Shown here: one piece after another, positions 1 to 13,215 of the stretch
How positions within the stretch are numbered: position 1 is the stretch's first letter
How the letters are laid out: each line of letters opens with the position of its first letter
Source: Sorghum bicolor
Taxonomy: Eukaryota; Streptophyta; Magnoliopsida; Poales; Poaceae
NCBI RefSeq assembly: GCF_000003195.3
Contig: NC_012877.2
Span: 10,518,855 to 10,582,854, forward strand
Direction of reading: 5' to 3'
Length of the DNA stretch: 64,000 nucleotides
Notes under the pieces: model-generated
Databases searched by the model: none
Seen by the model: only the letters and a program-made list of their open reading frames with translations
What the model was told of the DNA's origin: nothing
Position numbers and translations under genes: made by a program

Positions 1-1488
1 TTGTACGTCCTCTTGTCATGTTGAACGCATGCCTGACACTTAGTTGGCCGGATAACTCGTTCCGACCGCGAAGCCGAGTAGTATGACTCAGGCCGGAAGA
101 CCGGCAAGTATAAAGTGCGCACTACCGGAGGAAGTGCGGTGTGCGGGGGACCATTGGCGTAAGTCCAAAGGCAGGTGAGTTAAAATTCCTGACCTCCCTG
201 GCAGAGTGGTAGCCCTGGGAGTGCGGCGCTGATCGGAGCCGCGATTTCTGAGTCGTACCAAAGGTGACCCTTTGGCTCTCCGGCAGGGGATGCTTGGGTG
301 AGTGCTAGGAATAAACCTCCAGCTGGATAGGAATTCGATTCGAATCGCCGTCTCTCCCGGTTAGTGAGAACTTGACAGAGCAGCGGCAAACGTAGCTTTC
401 ACTAATGAACTTGGTTCATGATAATGATGATAGCAAGAAGAACATATGATGAAATTGATATGGTTACTATTGTTTGTAATAATCAAATGATGTGTTGTAG
501 TACAGGTGCTAATCTAGTGGTAGGCTGATGATAAATAAATTTGATGCTCTTAAAATGATTTAGTTGTAAGTTAAGCTTTTGGCAAAAATAAGTCAACCAG
601 CTCCACTTAAAATTTCAGCCTTGCATGATCCTTGGTGTCTTTTATGTTTTCCTAGACGGGTAAGTCTAGCTGAGTACATCCTCGTACTCAGGGTTTATTC
701 CCACCTGTTGCAGATGATATCTTCTATGACGGTTTCTGCAAGACCTGTCTCCATCCCGCTGGGGATGAGGACTAACCGTTGGGCACGGTTCTCTAATCTT
801 CTCGTCTATGATGCTTTTGGAAGGATGACCTAGACTCTGGCAGTAACAAACTTGTGAACGGAACTTTGAACAAGTGTGTGTAATTATTTTGCTTCCGCTA
901 CTTCAAACATGTGTTGTAATAACCTAATACTCCGATGTGGTGCCGCTTCGACGGCAATGAATGACTATGTAACAATCGTTGTGTTTATGTTGAACTATTA
1001 CGATCTTGGTTTGTTGCGAGTTGGTTTGAAGTCCTTCGTGATTTCGATTGACTACCGGGATTATATGGGCTCAAGTCTAGAAACTTGATTGCTTGACGAT
1101 CGTTTCTGCACTTGAACTCTTATAATTTGGTCGGTTCTGTGACACTCATGAACCCAATGTTATTCTTGTTGAGTACGAGATGTACTTACGCTTGTCTTTA
1201 TATTTTATTTGGATAAAAATCTTGGATGGGTACCAGATTGCTAGTTTGGAGAAGAGTTTAGGCTTGTGCTCAACCAGTCAGTTGTCCCTGTAGATTTGGA
1301 GCTTTCGCCTGAAGAACGAAGAGTCTTTCCGCTGTTTGCTATCTAAGGTTATATCTTTTATACTAAGTTCGTTATATATAGGCATTGACTATTGATATTA
1401 CCCCTTATTTGTGGCTATATGTGAGATTTGACTTTCTGGGCTCACATATGGTGTGTATCTGGTTTTGTTCTGAAAACCGGGTGCTACA
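1..1488 (+). mobile_element. 3' part of a plus-strand LTR (TGTAACACCC-type gypsy family), cut by window start
   Basis: The stretch ending at 1488 with CGGGTGCTACA matches the end of the inverted LTR at 20388: the shared text around 1390-1480 includes TGATATTACCCCTTATTTGT and GGTTTTGTTCT. No primer-binding site follows. The carboxypeptidase 3' flank begins within a few bases of the end, so this is a solo LTR or the outer edge of a 3' LTR. The phrase GAGTACATCCTCGTACTCA near 673-691, and its relatives at 7690 and 18306, recur in LTRs of this type. Small ORFs inside it have no recognisable domain. The 5' end and any target-site duplication lie outside the window. Confidence 0.7.
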
Positions 1489-1491
1489 ATC

Positions 1492-4400
1492 AATGGCATG
1501 CTCTAACTCTGCCATCTTATGCCTTGCCTTCAAAATCAGCCTCATATCTACACAACAAGGATTTTTGTTCCTTGCGGTCCAACCTCAGCCCCTCCCCCTC
1601 CTCTTTTTGTTTGCACCAGAACATCCCAGACAAAATTAAAACTCCATACAACCTACCAAACAGAGACAGTTGCATCCTACTAAGTCTGGCTAGAGGCATG
1701 TCTAGGTTACAGATTAGGCTCGAAGGTGGTCATAGAAGTAGAGTGTGTATGCTCTTGTAGATGAGCCTCTATGTTTATACTATGATTCAAAAAAATATCA
1801 AGGAAAATATTCACAAATGTGTGGTCACAATGAACTCAAGAATAATGCATGTAAGGTACTTTGATATAATATTTGCACAAATCAATAGTTGGCGCTAGGT
1901 AACTTTGATCCTTTGGCTGCGTTATTGCTGTATGCTTTATCTAATTTTCTCCTCATTGTGCTCTGTTTGATTCAGTACTACATGACCATGCACAGAAATA
2001 GGTATCCCATCGTCAGGAGCTCCTTCATGAGTTTCACAGCTTAGTATCGTTAAGCCAACGGCTGTAGAAAGCCAATGATTCCTGTGGTTTATACTCAGGA
2101 ACTGTGTGCCCAGCACCCTGCGAGACGAACAAACAGGACAGATACAAAAAAGGCAACTTAATTTTCTTGTATTTCAAAAATGTGTCATTAGATGCAATTT
2201 GTTTTTGATTTGGCAGGCTAGTATATCATGTTTGCGAATCCATGGATTAATAGACAAAAGTTTAATTTGAAACTGTACCACACCTTAATAGTGGCAAAAG
2301 TGAGGCCGTTTTCATATCCTTGCATGTACCTGAGTAGTATAACAAGCAAATATATGTGAGCAAGCAACATGTCCTTAATTTCTTTCCTTGAAAACATACA
2401 AACATTTGATTGAAACAATGGAAAATGAATAAATCATTTAACTGAAGATTTCCTTTTCTGAAAGAAATGTTGGCTTTTGTTGGTTATTTTGAATTCAAAC
2501 CCAAGAATAATTCAACCTCTAGGATAAAATGATTTGAATATCTTAGAAGAAAAGAGTGAATATTTGTTCAAATACCCAGCAACTTGGTCATTGACAATCC
2601 ATTGTCGCCATGAATCAACAATGCCGTAGCCTAATGATGCAGTCCATGCTTCAGTTCCAGTGTAAGGTACACACATATCATGGTCACCGCTGAACAAACG
2701 CAAAAGAAATATAACATGATAATAGCAGCTTTTGTGAGCCTAAGAATGTAAGAGCCAAAATCATATTATAATTTTAAAGGTTCTTGAAGTACCTGTAAAT
2801 CAAAGCACGGTAACCCTGGCTTGTAAGGTTCTTGTGATAAATGATCATACTCCCAGCATCATGATCAAAATATATTTTATCTGTGCATAATTGCCAGGGT
2901 CCAATTGAACTGACCTAATATATGTGCATGATAAACTATGGTTAGAAGGTGGAAAGCTTTAGAATAGGTCCATCAATAAGTACAAGGTGGTTATTTAGTG
3001 TATAACTATCATACTTGTTCAGCATGAATTGCAGATCTGACGCTTTCATTGTTTAGCCATGCCGTTGCAACTTCATCACTCTGACAATTAAGAAAACTAG
3101 ACAGTGAGGGTACATAAGAAAATGGGATAAAATGAATCATGCTTTGCTTGGGAGGAAAAAATACACCTCTATATTTCATAGAAGATAAAGCTGGAAGATG
3201 TGCCTGCCTTATTTACATAGTATAATCAAAGAACATAAAGATAAATGAACTAAACAAGTGTGTTGAATTGCACATATTAGTATTAGTGTATTACGACGCT
3301 AGCTCACATACATATATGGCGATCTATAGTGGGATGTTTTACACATTGACTAAGAATATCTAGATTTGCCTTCACGAATTGTTTTATTTGTATCTTTCAA
3401 TACTATGATACTCCAGAAACTAGTGGTCAAATTTGTAAGTAAAGAGTATGGAAGTAACCAATGACATCTCTAAAGAAAATGAGAGAGTACAAAAACAGAT
3501 AAAGAGCAACCTTTGTAGCAGAACATTAATGTATATGACAGATAATAGAGTTACAGTAGTAGGTATGGTTAGTGTGCTTGTGCTCACCGTACAAGGAACT
3601 TCATCGGGAACTGATGCAGCTAGCTCCTGCCATGATGGAACACGCCCATCTCTTACAGGAGCTCTCAAAGGCCAGGCCCGTCCATGCATTCTATTTCTTA
3701 CTGGAAGGGGCTTACTAGTTACACCAAGATCTTTGAAACTTGGAGGCAGTTTGTTACTTTGTGGGATCCCTTCTTTGGTGTTTGTGCCATGGTAGCATGG
3801 CTCAAGAATGTCATAAATATTTAATCCACCAAGTGCCTACACAAAAACATAATATATAATACAAGAATAGTATTCATTTACTTTTACTAGATAGTGTCAC
3901 TGTTTACCGTATCGACTTTTGACAGTGCTTCGTTGCATTTTGCACTACTAGAATTCCAGTAACTTCCTTGACATGCATTGTTGGCTTCCTACATTTATAT
4001 AGAAATTGTGTTAAATCAAAATAACATATGTATGTCTCAATGGACACAAAAGTTTTAGAAGATTTGTGTATTCAAAGGACATGAAGTGTTTCAATACCAC
4101 CAATAAAACTTCATGATGTAACTAAAGAAATTATTTCAGGATGATGATATCAGCCGGGATACAGTTATACTGATGTACCTTGTATGTACTCTCTGAAATT
4201 AGAGCCATTCCGTGTGCAAATGGCACAAGAGCGTTACCATCAAAGATGGTGTCGCATACACCATTGCCAACCATGTAGCCCTAACATGAGAATACAACAA
4301 AACTTTAATCACTATTATATGTATTTTCTTGGTAACCATGTTTGCGTTCCCATGAAGGCAGTGACAATATAATAAAAATTACTAACCTTAAAGTTTATAG

Positions 4401-5500
4401 TTGGCTTATCTCCTTTGTGGATTCCTGTAAAATCATTCGTTAGTGACAAGAATATCAAAACAACTAGCAGTCTAAGGATCATTACTATCCCAAAGCCAAA
4501 ACCTTTGACAACTTCATGTGAAAGGGTAGGGACATAAACTCCAGCATATGACTCTCCAGCTATATAAAATGGATTTGTCAAGAACTCAGGGTAGAGTTGG
4601 AACCACTGGTTAAAAGTAACAAAAAGGGAACTGATCAGCTTTGTTCTACAAAAAGATTATAAATGATAAATTTACTAATGCGCCAACACAAAAGAACATA
4701 TATATTTACCTTGAGAAGAAAAGTATGCGAATCCACAGCAGTCTTAAGATCACCGGTTTTATAATCTGAAACATTCTTGGAGTAAGACAAGCCAACACCA
4801 GCAGGGGAGTCCAAGTATATCACACTAGACACCTACAATACACGGGAGACATCACTAATCTGTCTCGGTTCAGAGCTTGAACACCAGATAATTTATCCTT
4901 AGAACCAATGGAAATGTCCAACCTTAGACCAGCTATAAGGGTTGAGATGAAGCTTTGGCAAGCTTCCAGCTTTCCTTCCTGCCTCAAAGTTGAAAGGTCC
5001 TGAACCCAAAAAACTCTCATTAATTGAGATGAAAGATCTTAGAGTGTATTAGGCGTCTCCAGTTTGGTTAGTTCCTTTACTTGGTATCATAAGTTGAGTT
5101 TCATGTTCTAAGGTCATAAACCCAAGTCTTTTGCTGCACCAATGCCCTTGATATGCTTGTTCTACTAATTGTACATCCTCCTCTGCACAACAGCGCACCC
5201 CCCCTGATGGCCTCTAGCATGCCCCCCAAACACCCACCCACCCAAGATCACCCATGATAATCTTTGCCATCAAAAACAGATCCACCATACCTAGCCTCTT
5301 GCCACGAAATGTGCGGAACGGTCACCCTACAGAGTCTATTCTTGATCGGATAATCAGGGTTTTCTCTCTCACTACTCATTGATTAGGGTTCCTTGTTGTT
5401 TTGTCGATCTAATATCATTTTAATTCTCCAGCGGCCCTCATCTTTGCGTGCCTCTACATTGACATCAGGCTCAACTACATTGGCTATACTATCATTGGCA
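1492..5500. repeat. Duplicated block, copy 1 (carboxypeptidase exons 2-13 plus 3' flank)
   Basis: This block aligns collinearly with 28534-32950, covering all introns from intron 2 onward, the 3' flank starting at CTCTGCCATCTTATGCCTTG, and the distal part of intron 1. By eye it is roughly 90-97% identical, with the intron 1 part lower. The left edge is cut by the LTR ending at 1488. The two blocks are direct repeats about 27 kb apart. Confidence 0.9.
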
Positions 5501-5854
5501 AAAAAAAGGTCACATAATGGCACACTGGATTGGAGGACAGGATGATGCACCGTGCTCGTAGACGAAGCCGTCCATGCTGGAGCAGCCAGGACCACCATTG
5601 AGCCAGAGCACGACAGGGTCCCAGGCTGGGTCGCGCTCTGACTCCACCAGGTAGTAGAACAGCCTGCTCCCAACAGTCTCATTCACCGTCACGTACCCAG
5701 CGTAGTGCTTCGACGGCAGCTTGGCGCCGTCGAACCCGGGGAGATGCGTCACCAGTGCACCTGACGGTGCCGAGTGGCAGCAGCAAACGATGGAGGCTAG
5801 CAGGAGAAGGGCTGTTGCAGCACATGCCGGCGGAGCAGAGGCAGAGCAGGCCAT
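2034..5854 (-). CDS. CBP1: Serine carboxypeptidase I-like (peptidase family S10), copy 1, 13 exons, 502 aa
   Basis: Predicted secreted or vacuolar exopeptidase that removes C-terminal residues; barley CP-MI works in germinating grain and is the closest family member I recognise (499 aa). Exons on the minus strand: 5854-5551, 4999-4923, 4832-4710, 4605-4503, 4424-4387, 4280-4179, 3988-3908, 3836-3588, 3080-3015, 2914-2793, 2689-2576, 2329-2284, 2117-2034. They sum to 1509 nt, every intron is GT-AG, phases agree and there is no internal stop. A signal peptide spans about residues 1-29. GGPGCSS (87-93) is the substrate/oxyanion motif. The triad is Ser187 in [10 protein letters not shown], Asp426 in SGDHDMCVP and His479 in [12 protein letters not shown]-glycosylation sequons include NVS, NSS and NLT. 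Exon 8 carries the region excised as a linker peptide in barley. Oddities: exon 8 ends VPDEVPCT where copy 2 and barley have VPCM, and exon 12 begins with Met in GYMQGY. Confidence 0.93.
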
Positions 5855-5910
5855 TGTTATGTGAGCTCTTGACGGATGGATTTGCAGCTTGGCCGGGACT
5901 CGGGAGTGTG

Positions 5911-5918
5911 TTTAAATA
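5911..5918 (-). promoter_or_regulatory. TATA box of carboxypeptidase copy 1
   Basis: TATTTAAA on the minus strand, 57 bp upstream of the ATG at 5854, which implies a short 5' leader of roughly 25-30 nt. The paralogue has the same TATTTAAA word, but I see little other similarity between the promoters. Confidence 0.6.
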
Positions 5919-7384
5919 GAGCTACAACTACATGGGCGGCTATATTGATTAAATCAGGGTACAGTCAAACCGTTACAAGTTTGAATATATTTATAAAAAT
6001 TACTGCTATTTATGATATGTTGCTACCATTCAATTTTATCATGTAATATAGTTTATAATATACCTATCTGGTCACATAAATTTTAATACTTCTATTTATA
6101 AACTTAATCAAACTTACGATGGTTTGACTTGATGAAGCTATAAAGTGATTCCCTTAGCGACTTGAGACAAATGAAGCACCCAGTACCATTAATGCTACCA
6201 AAAACAAGCAATTAATCAATGATAGATTTACCTTACTTTCCTATATTCTAAGCCGTTATCTAAGTATGAACTAAAGGCAGTTATTCTCTTCTTCGCAGAT
6301 GTGGAGATGGCTAATATAAAACTTGACTATCCAAATCTGTATTCACTAAAAAATAAATATAGATATCTATATTTGTTTCATATTCCAATAATATACATAC
6401 TAAAATAGATGTATTCTAATGCATTTTTTCTTATATTTTTCTATTTGATTCTAGAACATTTAAAACAAGGTTTGATATATGATGCCATCCGTACTAGTGA
6501 AAAATTAATACCAGGTAAAACTATCCAAAACTTATCACTACGACTTTATATGACTAATGATATACTGGTCATGTTGTAGTTTTAGTGAATAAAGATACAC
6601 TCATAATTAATATGGATACCAGAGTCTTATTTACAATTTATATAATCTTTATAGTAAATAATGAAGTTATATTGTTGCTTCTAAGCATAGAGTGTAGTAT
6701 ACTTATATTTTGGTCTTTCACTGTATGATTCACTTTTTTCTAAAGTTATTTGTAACACAGATGGGTACTTTTATGGATCAAGTACCCTTGAATAGCATAA
6801 ATAATGTGATTTTTTATGATTGTATGACAACATATTCAATTGAAGTAACAATGCTTGCTAGTATAAAGGATTTACTCATGGATTTTAGAAGGTGTACAAA
6901 GGTTAAAGTTCCCCAAACCCAAAGGAAGATCAAAATGACAAGTTGCTAGAAGTTGAAGCAAATCACCTAAGACATCAAGCCAAAATGAATAAAAGATAAC
7001 ACAAAACTAGGTAAAGAGACGAATTAGTTTGACCAGTCTCATACTTTTGGATTTTCTCAAAGTGGTAGGATATCAAGATCTCAGTTTAAGATATAGAGCT
7101 CTTCACAAGCTTTCCAACAAGCCCAAAATCATCAATATTGAAGCCTGAACCAAAACGTTTTGCAAAAGTGCAAAATGCTAAAAATAACTCGAATGGACAG
7201 TCCATGGTAGCACCAAATTATTTGGTGCTCAGATGAATTTTGGATTGGAAATTACTTATGGAAATCCCTTCGATGGAGTGTCTAAGAGCACCAGATGGTC
7301 TAGTGGTCACTAGGAAAATATAGTACCAAATGGCCTTTAACCCATGCTAGCATCCTATTGGTCACTATAACATCTATGGGAAAA
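5919..7384. other. AT-rich intergenic DNA upstream of copy 1
   Basis: No gene seen. The part near 6080-6130 (TTTATAAACTTAATCAAACTTA, then GGTTTGACTT) resembles internal sequence of grass mariner-type MITEs, but no terminal repeats could be paired. 7190-7330 reads like retroelement debris. The 79-aa ORF at 6710-6949 has no recognisable domain. Confidence 0.5.
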
Positions 7385-10062
7385 TTCACGCCCAATTTCA
7401 AGAAAGAAATTAAACGCATAAACTCATGTGTGCCCAAGGATCAATCAAACACATAAGCTACAAATTACATATTGTCATTGCAGTGTTTACAGCAGACGAA
7501 TTCATAATAACACATAATTTGGTACAACAGTGGAATATAAATAAGATAACTCTCTCGGCCCTCACTCAGGGAAGGTTGACTGGTGAAGCACAAGCCTAAA
7601 AATCCTCCGGGTAGTCGTCATATCTACCATCATCTATTACCCATACGAGATTTTTATCCAAAAAGAAATATAAACAAACGTGAGTACATCTCATACTCCA
7701 CAAGCATAGCATGAGGTTTCATGAAGCTCAAAAGCCTAGACTAGGTTTACTGCATTAGCATTTCAGTAGGTCATTATTTTAACATTAATCATTATTAAGT
7801 TATGCTTAAGCTCGCAAATAACCCATATGATCAGTTGTCAGAACCATAGCGAATCATTAAGTCACATTATAACATAATCAAGAATCATCAGGTACAACAA
7901 CATTTTAAGTAACCAATTATTCTGTGAGTTTTCTGGGCAGCTCATGACCGTGAGCACGGCTGTTGTAACAGTTATACACTCTGCAGAGATGATGCCCTTT
8001 TACCATGGGTCGTGTTGCCCATATGCTTGTGGTCCATCGACCCCCAAACAATTCCAAGATGAGCGGGCAGGGTACACTATGAAGCCTTCCATAGGCCTAT
8101 TCTAACCAGTTAGGGCCGCGTGGTTTCCTCAGCAGGCAGATATAGAAAACCCCCATTTCTATGAAACAATTCCATCGTGGCTATACTCATAAAAACAGGG
8201 GCAGCCCTACACCCAAAGTGGCAAGCCCCTCTTGCACCCTTTTGGGTAACCTCTAACAAGTTAGAAAAGATCCTATTACTGAGCCAAAGTCAGAGCCATG
8301 TGACTCTCCTGCTTGCACTGTAAATCCTAGCTTTTGCTGACACGTAAGTCCTTATGGAGGGTCTAGGACAACATGACCAACAGTCATTTGTACCATAGCC
8401 CTAGGTTCCATTTATCATAATCATATTTTATCAATTAATCCATGGTTCCGTGACTGAAGTATAGATCATATACACCATACCCATATGCAATAAAACCCTT
8501 AGGTATTAAGGTATTATGTCATCAACAACTAGGATGTCCTTACAGTTGACAAAATTAGACACATGCAGTATGACATGGTTATAGTGAGTAGGACATCAAG
8601 GTAAGCCCATGCTATACTTGCCTTGGGTTCACAAAGTCCTGCTGGTCCTGCTGCTCTTCAAAGAACTCTGGATTCCCGTAGAACTCCTCACCGTCTGGAC
8701 TCGATCAACACATCACAATCAACTCACATTCCAAAGACAGACATGCAAGCTAAACATTCCTAAAGTTAGAACAGTATACCAGCAGTAAATAAGTGTAAAT
8801 AAATTTTTTACCAAAATCATCTAAACGCTGCTACGATCACGTCAACGCGAAACTCATGGAAAACGGAGTCACGACGCGAAAGTTATGCATTAAACTAGAC
8901 CTCAAGAGCGATCTACAGACTTGTAGTTTTCAAGGATATCTAATAGTATAAAACCTACACGCTACCAACGTGAAGCTTATGAAATTATGAAACTAACGCA
9001 GGTGGAATGGATCCAATCGGAGCTAAAACGACAATTTTATAAGAAAATAGTGTAGTTGTAGTTCTGTAATTTTGAAAAGTTTAAATGAATTTAAATAAAT
9101 AAAGAAAATTTTGGAAATCCTCCTGGCTGAGGACTGTGGGCATTAAATTAGAAGAATTCAAGGACTCTTTAGTAAAATGATCTGCGAAGGGGTATGGGCC
9201 ATTCTCGGTCGTCGATCTGGCGATGAACGGTCGAGATTAGAGATGGGGGGAGAGAGGGTGGCGCCGACGGTCGGACAGGGAGGGCAGGGCGCATGGCCGG
9301 CAGTGAGAAGCTCACCGGCGTGACTCGTTTGGGTGCTACGGTGCACGATTTTCCAAACCGAGAGCACCGGGAGAGAGAGGGGAGCAAGACGAACGCGTTC
9401 AGGCCCTTTGTGTGGCCGCAGAGGGTGGCCAACATGGTAGTCCATGGCGACGCCATGGCCAGTGGTCTCGGAGCTCACAGGGGAGGCTCTAGAGGCCACC
9501 GTTTTGCACCGGAGGAGGCCGGGGAGAGAGAGAGAGAGAGAGAGAGAGGGAAGAGGCATGCTCACCACAACAAAAAGTGGAGGCAGAGACAGCTTGAATC
9601 AACGGGAGGTGCACGGCGAAGGGGGAGGGAGCGGTTGCGGGAGGAGGGGGACGACGCTGACACATGGGCCTAACTCGCTAGGGAGAGAAGGGAGGGAAAG
9701 GAAGGAGCAGCAGGTTGGGCTTCGGCCCAAGAAGAGGAAGGGGAGGCGCGTGGGTGGGCTGCGGGGAAAGATGGGCCTTGTAGGTCAAAAACCCAGAAGG
9801 AGAAGATTTTCCTTGTTATTTCTTTTCAACCCATTTTCATATGCATTTTCAAATTGAATTTGAATCAAATCTCTTTTGCATAAATTCACACATCACAAAA
9901 ATAAAGTGTTGCAGCATGAATGCATCAACGTGTTTCTAAACTTATGATAAATTTTAATTCAATGAAGAAAAAATTTATTTTACTATGTTTTCATGAGCAC
10001 AAAAATACATAATTAAGTAATTTTACACCTATTTCAAAATGAGAAAATTTTAGGGTATTATA
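7385..10062 (-). mobile_element. Minus-strand LTR of the TGTAACACCC gypsy family (about 2.7 kb)
   Basis: On the minus strand this begins TATAATACCC at 10062, immediately after a polypurine tract, and ends near 7385 (GGGCGTGAA), by alignment with the LTR end at 20388. It contains the GC-rich leader-like part at 9200-9800 with a (GA)n run at 9523-9548. Sequence near 7640-7700 matches 1180-1240 in inverse orientation. ORFs in the GC-rich part occur on both strands, overlap and carry no domain. The left boundary is approximate. Confidence 0.65.
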
Positions 10063-11100
10063 ATTCTACCCCCCTTAAGATGAATCTCATCCTCGAGATT
10101 CGGAAGACGGTGATAAAAGAGATAAGGTTATTCTGCCTTTGTGTCTTGTTCACTTCCTTGAGTAATTCCATCCTCTTGTAGAGATTTTCGCTTTACTTTG
10201 CACCCTCTAGTAATCTTTCTCCAAGTGACTTGCTCAACTAAGCTCAACTTATTCCAAGATTTTGATAGGTACTCCAAACAATTCTCAGGTAACTTGAATC
10301 ACTAGTCCATATTTTTTAGTCCACAATATTGAACCTCTTTCTTCATATGTTCACCTTCCAATGGAGCCTTCTTACTTTCTTGGTCCACCATTAAAGACCA
10401 CATCTCCTAGATGACAATTTCCATCAACCAAGACTTACTTGTCATGCCTGGTGTGACATTGAGATGCTCCAAGTCTTCATAGATTTAGCTATAGATGTAC
10501 AACATATCCTTCCTATGTCATCAAATACCCACTTATCTTGGGTGTGTTGAAGATTGAACTCCCAACTAATGATAGCTCGAGCTGAAGATCAATCCTAGTA
10601 AATACATGAGCTCCTTGTAGACGATCCAACAAGTTACAATCAGGGGATAATGGTACTTGCTCCTAGTAATGCCTGCTCAACCACGGTGTTAATCGATACT
10701 TTCATGTCAGCTCTAGATTGTATAAGACCTCCATCTTGCATCTTCTTTAACATGGCTACCCCCCTTAAGAAGAGTAAACTAGGGCACCAAAGGATAGCTT
10801 GCACCTTTTTACAAACAAGTTAACTAGCATTGACTCAATCTGATATCCCAAAGAACTTATGTGCAAGAGAAGAAACAAGTATCCTAAAATTTCCTCGCAA
10901 TATAAAAAACACAAGTGCAGTAGATCAGGTATAGCTCCTGTTGTGTTAATCCAATAGAGTTGTAGCTTATACCTTTAAAAAGCTTACCAATTTGGCTACA
11001 ACTTTGCTATAGAACACTTTTCCAACTTCTGCAATTCAATTTATCTAAAATAATGCACAACTGAAACTGGTCCAGGTTTCTAACAGCACAGTCATATCAT
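10063..11100 (-). mobile_element. Polypurine tract and decayed internal region of a gypsy element
   Basis: On the minus strand CTTAAGGGGGGTAGA (about 10065-10079) directly precedes the LTR start, as a 3' polypurine tract should. Just before it lies the word CTCGAGGATGAGATTC, which also precedes the LTR at 23284. 10100-11100 has no open frame and looks like degraded polyprotein-end sequence. 11100-11460 shows nothing I can name. Confidence 0.5.
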
Positions 11101-11463
11101 CTTGTGATTTTCGTAACTCCCAAACTATAACACCTATGAGGGTGATTCATGCGGTCAGAGAAAGATCTCGAAGCTTGCTATTATCCAGAATTTTCTCATG
11201 ATTTTTGGTCCTCCAAGAACAGAGACACAAACCGATAAAGAAAGGAATAAGATAACAAGAGAAAACCAAAACCCATATAATTATTTCATTAATCCTTATA
11301 CCTTAGCCCTAATAACTAAATGAAGTTATGGAGAAAACCCACAAGATCATGACACTTATTACAAAGATCCAAATCAAGCATAATCATAATGACAAACCAA
11401 CTAAGCATTAAAGATGCACAATTCAATCATTAACTCAACATACGATACTATCATTCTCTTCAT

Positions 11464-11832
11464 TCATACCAAAGGTAAAGAGCCACCGTACTGAGCAATA
11501 TTATTGGCATGGTCCAATTCTTCTTCTTCTTCTTCACCTTTATCCATTATAATCCCGCTTTCTCCATGTTTGGTCCAACAAATATAGTTTGGTATGAAAC
11601 CAGACTTTAATAAGTGCGAATGAAGAGTTCTTGAGTTAGAATATTCCGTCAAATTCTTGCACACGGCACATGGACAGCACATGAAACCGTCCCTCTTATT
11701 TGTCTCGGCCACACTTAAGAAATAGTGCACGCCATTAATGGACTCTTCGGAGCGCCGATCGGCATTATTCATCCAATTACGTGTTACCATCTGCATTAAA
11801 TATAACATATATATATTATGAAAACCATACAC
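11464..11832 (-). CDS. CACTA (En/Spm) transposase N-terminal, transposase-associated domain, truncated
   Basis: The 122-aa frame carries the Transpos_assoc pattern of TNP2-type transposases: a Trp-Met start, then NADRRSEESINGVHYF, then CPCAVCKN, then HLLKSGFIPNYICWTKHGE. A homologue lies at 41519-41949. Similarity stops after an IAQYGG-like segment, and the last few codons run into sequence matching the outside flank of the element at 13281, so the transposase is cut there. The catalytic TNP2 core is absent. It is a fragment of a transposase gene, not a host gene. Confidence 0.75.
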   Translation of the reverse strand: MYGFHNIYMLYLMQMVTRNWMNNADRRSEESINGVHYFLSVAETNKRDGFMCCPCAVCKNLTEYSNSRTLHSHLLKSGFIPNYICWTKHGESGIIMDKGEEEEEELDHANNIAQYGGSLPLV

Positions 11833-12191
11833 ACATATAGTTTCTCATCTTATTGCACAACATGCCTAAGATACATAGTTGATTAATTCAGGAAAGCTTG
11901 GCTATAACAAATACAAACGCAACTAGCACTAAAAAACCAAAACTAAAATGCACTTAAGCAACATAATTAGTTCGCGTCCGATCCCAACTATAATAGATAG
12001 ATCATTCGCTTGATCAACATCATTGAACTCCTTTCGCCGGCTCACTGCCTCACCACCTTCAGCCTCAACCACCTGTGCAAAAGATTTCTTAATGTGTTCA
12101 ATGTATTCTTCCTCCCAGTACCAACCTGTACATCCGCCGGTACCGTCCCACTGAAATTAAAAGAGATAATTAAAAGTTTAATTAATATCAT

Positions 12192-12410
12192 TTAAAAAAA
12201 TATGCACAATATATAAGCAAATGTCTGGAAATAACTCACATTACGATCCGGACACTTGTAGAATATACGACCCTTGTTTACTTCCTCTTTTGACACTTTG
12301 TACTCCAGCACAATCTTCTGCCCACACTTGCCACAAGTAATGAGAGGGAGTTCCGGCCGGTATCGCTTTTGAACCCGTTGAGAGACCGAAGACCCGGTCA
12401 TGGTTGTCAT
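12192..12410 (-). CDS. Small GRF-type zinc-finger ORF within the CACTA element
   Basis: 72 aa with CGKCGQKIVLEYKVSKEE followed by GRIFYKCP, which fits the Cys-rich start of a zf-GRF domain (possible metal ligands Cys-x2-Cys and a later Cys). Such ORFs accompany CACTA elements in grasses. It lies between the 5' terminal repeats and the transposase fragment in the same orientation, and is probably an exon of the element's own transcript. The last residues may be intronic read-through. Confidence 0.5.
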   Translation of the reverse strand: MTTMTGSSVSQRVQKRYRPELPLITCGKCGQKIVLEYKVSKEEVNKGRIFYKCPDRNVSYFQTFAYILCIFF

Positions 12411-12944
12411 CTACTATCCATACTCAACTTTTAAACAATTATAAATTTCACATTTACTAGTAAACATGTATGATTAAAGAAGAACCTAGTAATATCCTTT
12501 ATTTGTCTAGTTACTTCAACAAATCTTCTAAATTATACAATGGACATTATGTAGTAATAAAAATAAATCAAGTGATATTAATAAACCAATTAATTTGAAC
12601 TATCCTACTTTCTAAGATCATAATTCATTCTTGCAAACTACATTAATACTAGGTCAACCATGAAATATGATATATATATATATATATATGGATACTAATT
12701 CATGTGAATGATTCAAAATAACAAAGTGGATTTAAGCTAAAAATGATGAGAACATCACAAGTCAAAAACAACATGAAAAAGACAAGAAATGCTGAAGTTA
12801 GTCACCTCCAAGCACGAAGAAACGATGACGGAATCGAAGAAGATCAACGATGGGCGTCGGAAATGAAGAACAAGCAAGAAGAAGCTCCAAGAACAACAAT
12901 GGTGCTCTCGGTTTCAAATGGGCAGAGGGGAGGAGGCGGCGGGC

Positions 12945-13215
12945 CTATAAACCGGAGCTTTAGCACCGGTTCAGGGCAAAAACCAGTGCCAAAGGGTCAC
13001 CCTTTAGCACCGGTTTGTGTTACAAACCGGTGCTAAAGGCTTTGCCTCGGCCCGTGGTGCTGGCCGGTGCTAAAGGGGACCCTTTAGCACCGGTTTGTAA
13101 CACGAACCGCTGCTAAAGGGTCCCTGCCCCGATAGCACCTGTCAGTAGCCGTTGGGCAGGACCTTTAGCACCGGTTCGTGTTACGAACCGGTGTTAAAGG
13201 GGTCTTTAACCCCGG
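12945..13215. repeat. CACTA subterminal repeats (TTTAGCACCGGTTYGT, both orientations)
   Basis: At least three direct/inverse pairs of CTTTAGCACCGGTT and AACCGGTGCTAAAG, forming potential hairpins with short GTRTTAC centres. Subterminal arrays of this kind bind the accessory transposition protein in En/Spm-type elements. Confidence 0.75.

Noticed and set aside
3420..3795. ORFs on either strand around exon 8 of copy 1 (and 30339-30822 in copy 2) treated as separate genes
   Set aside because: The minus-strand frame is exon 8 running into intron 8, and the plus-strand frame is its antisense.
9158..9857. Overlapping GC-rich ORFs of about 95-137 aa on both strands (likewise 16130-16925 and 42725-43194)
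   Set aside because: They fall in GC-rich LTR leader regions, overlap on opposite strands, are low in complexity and have no recognisable domain.
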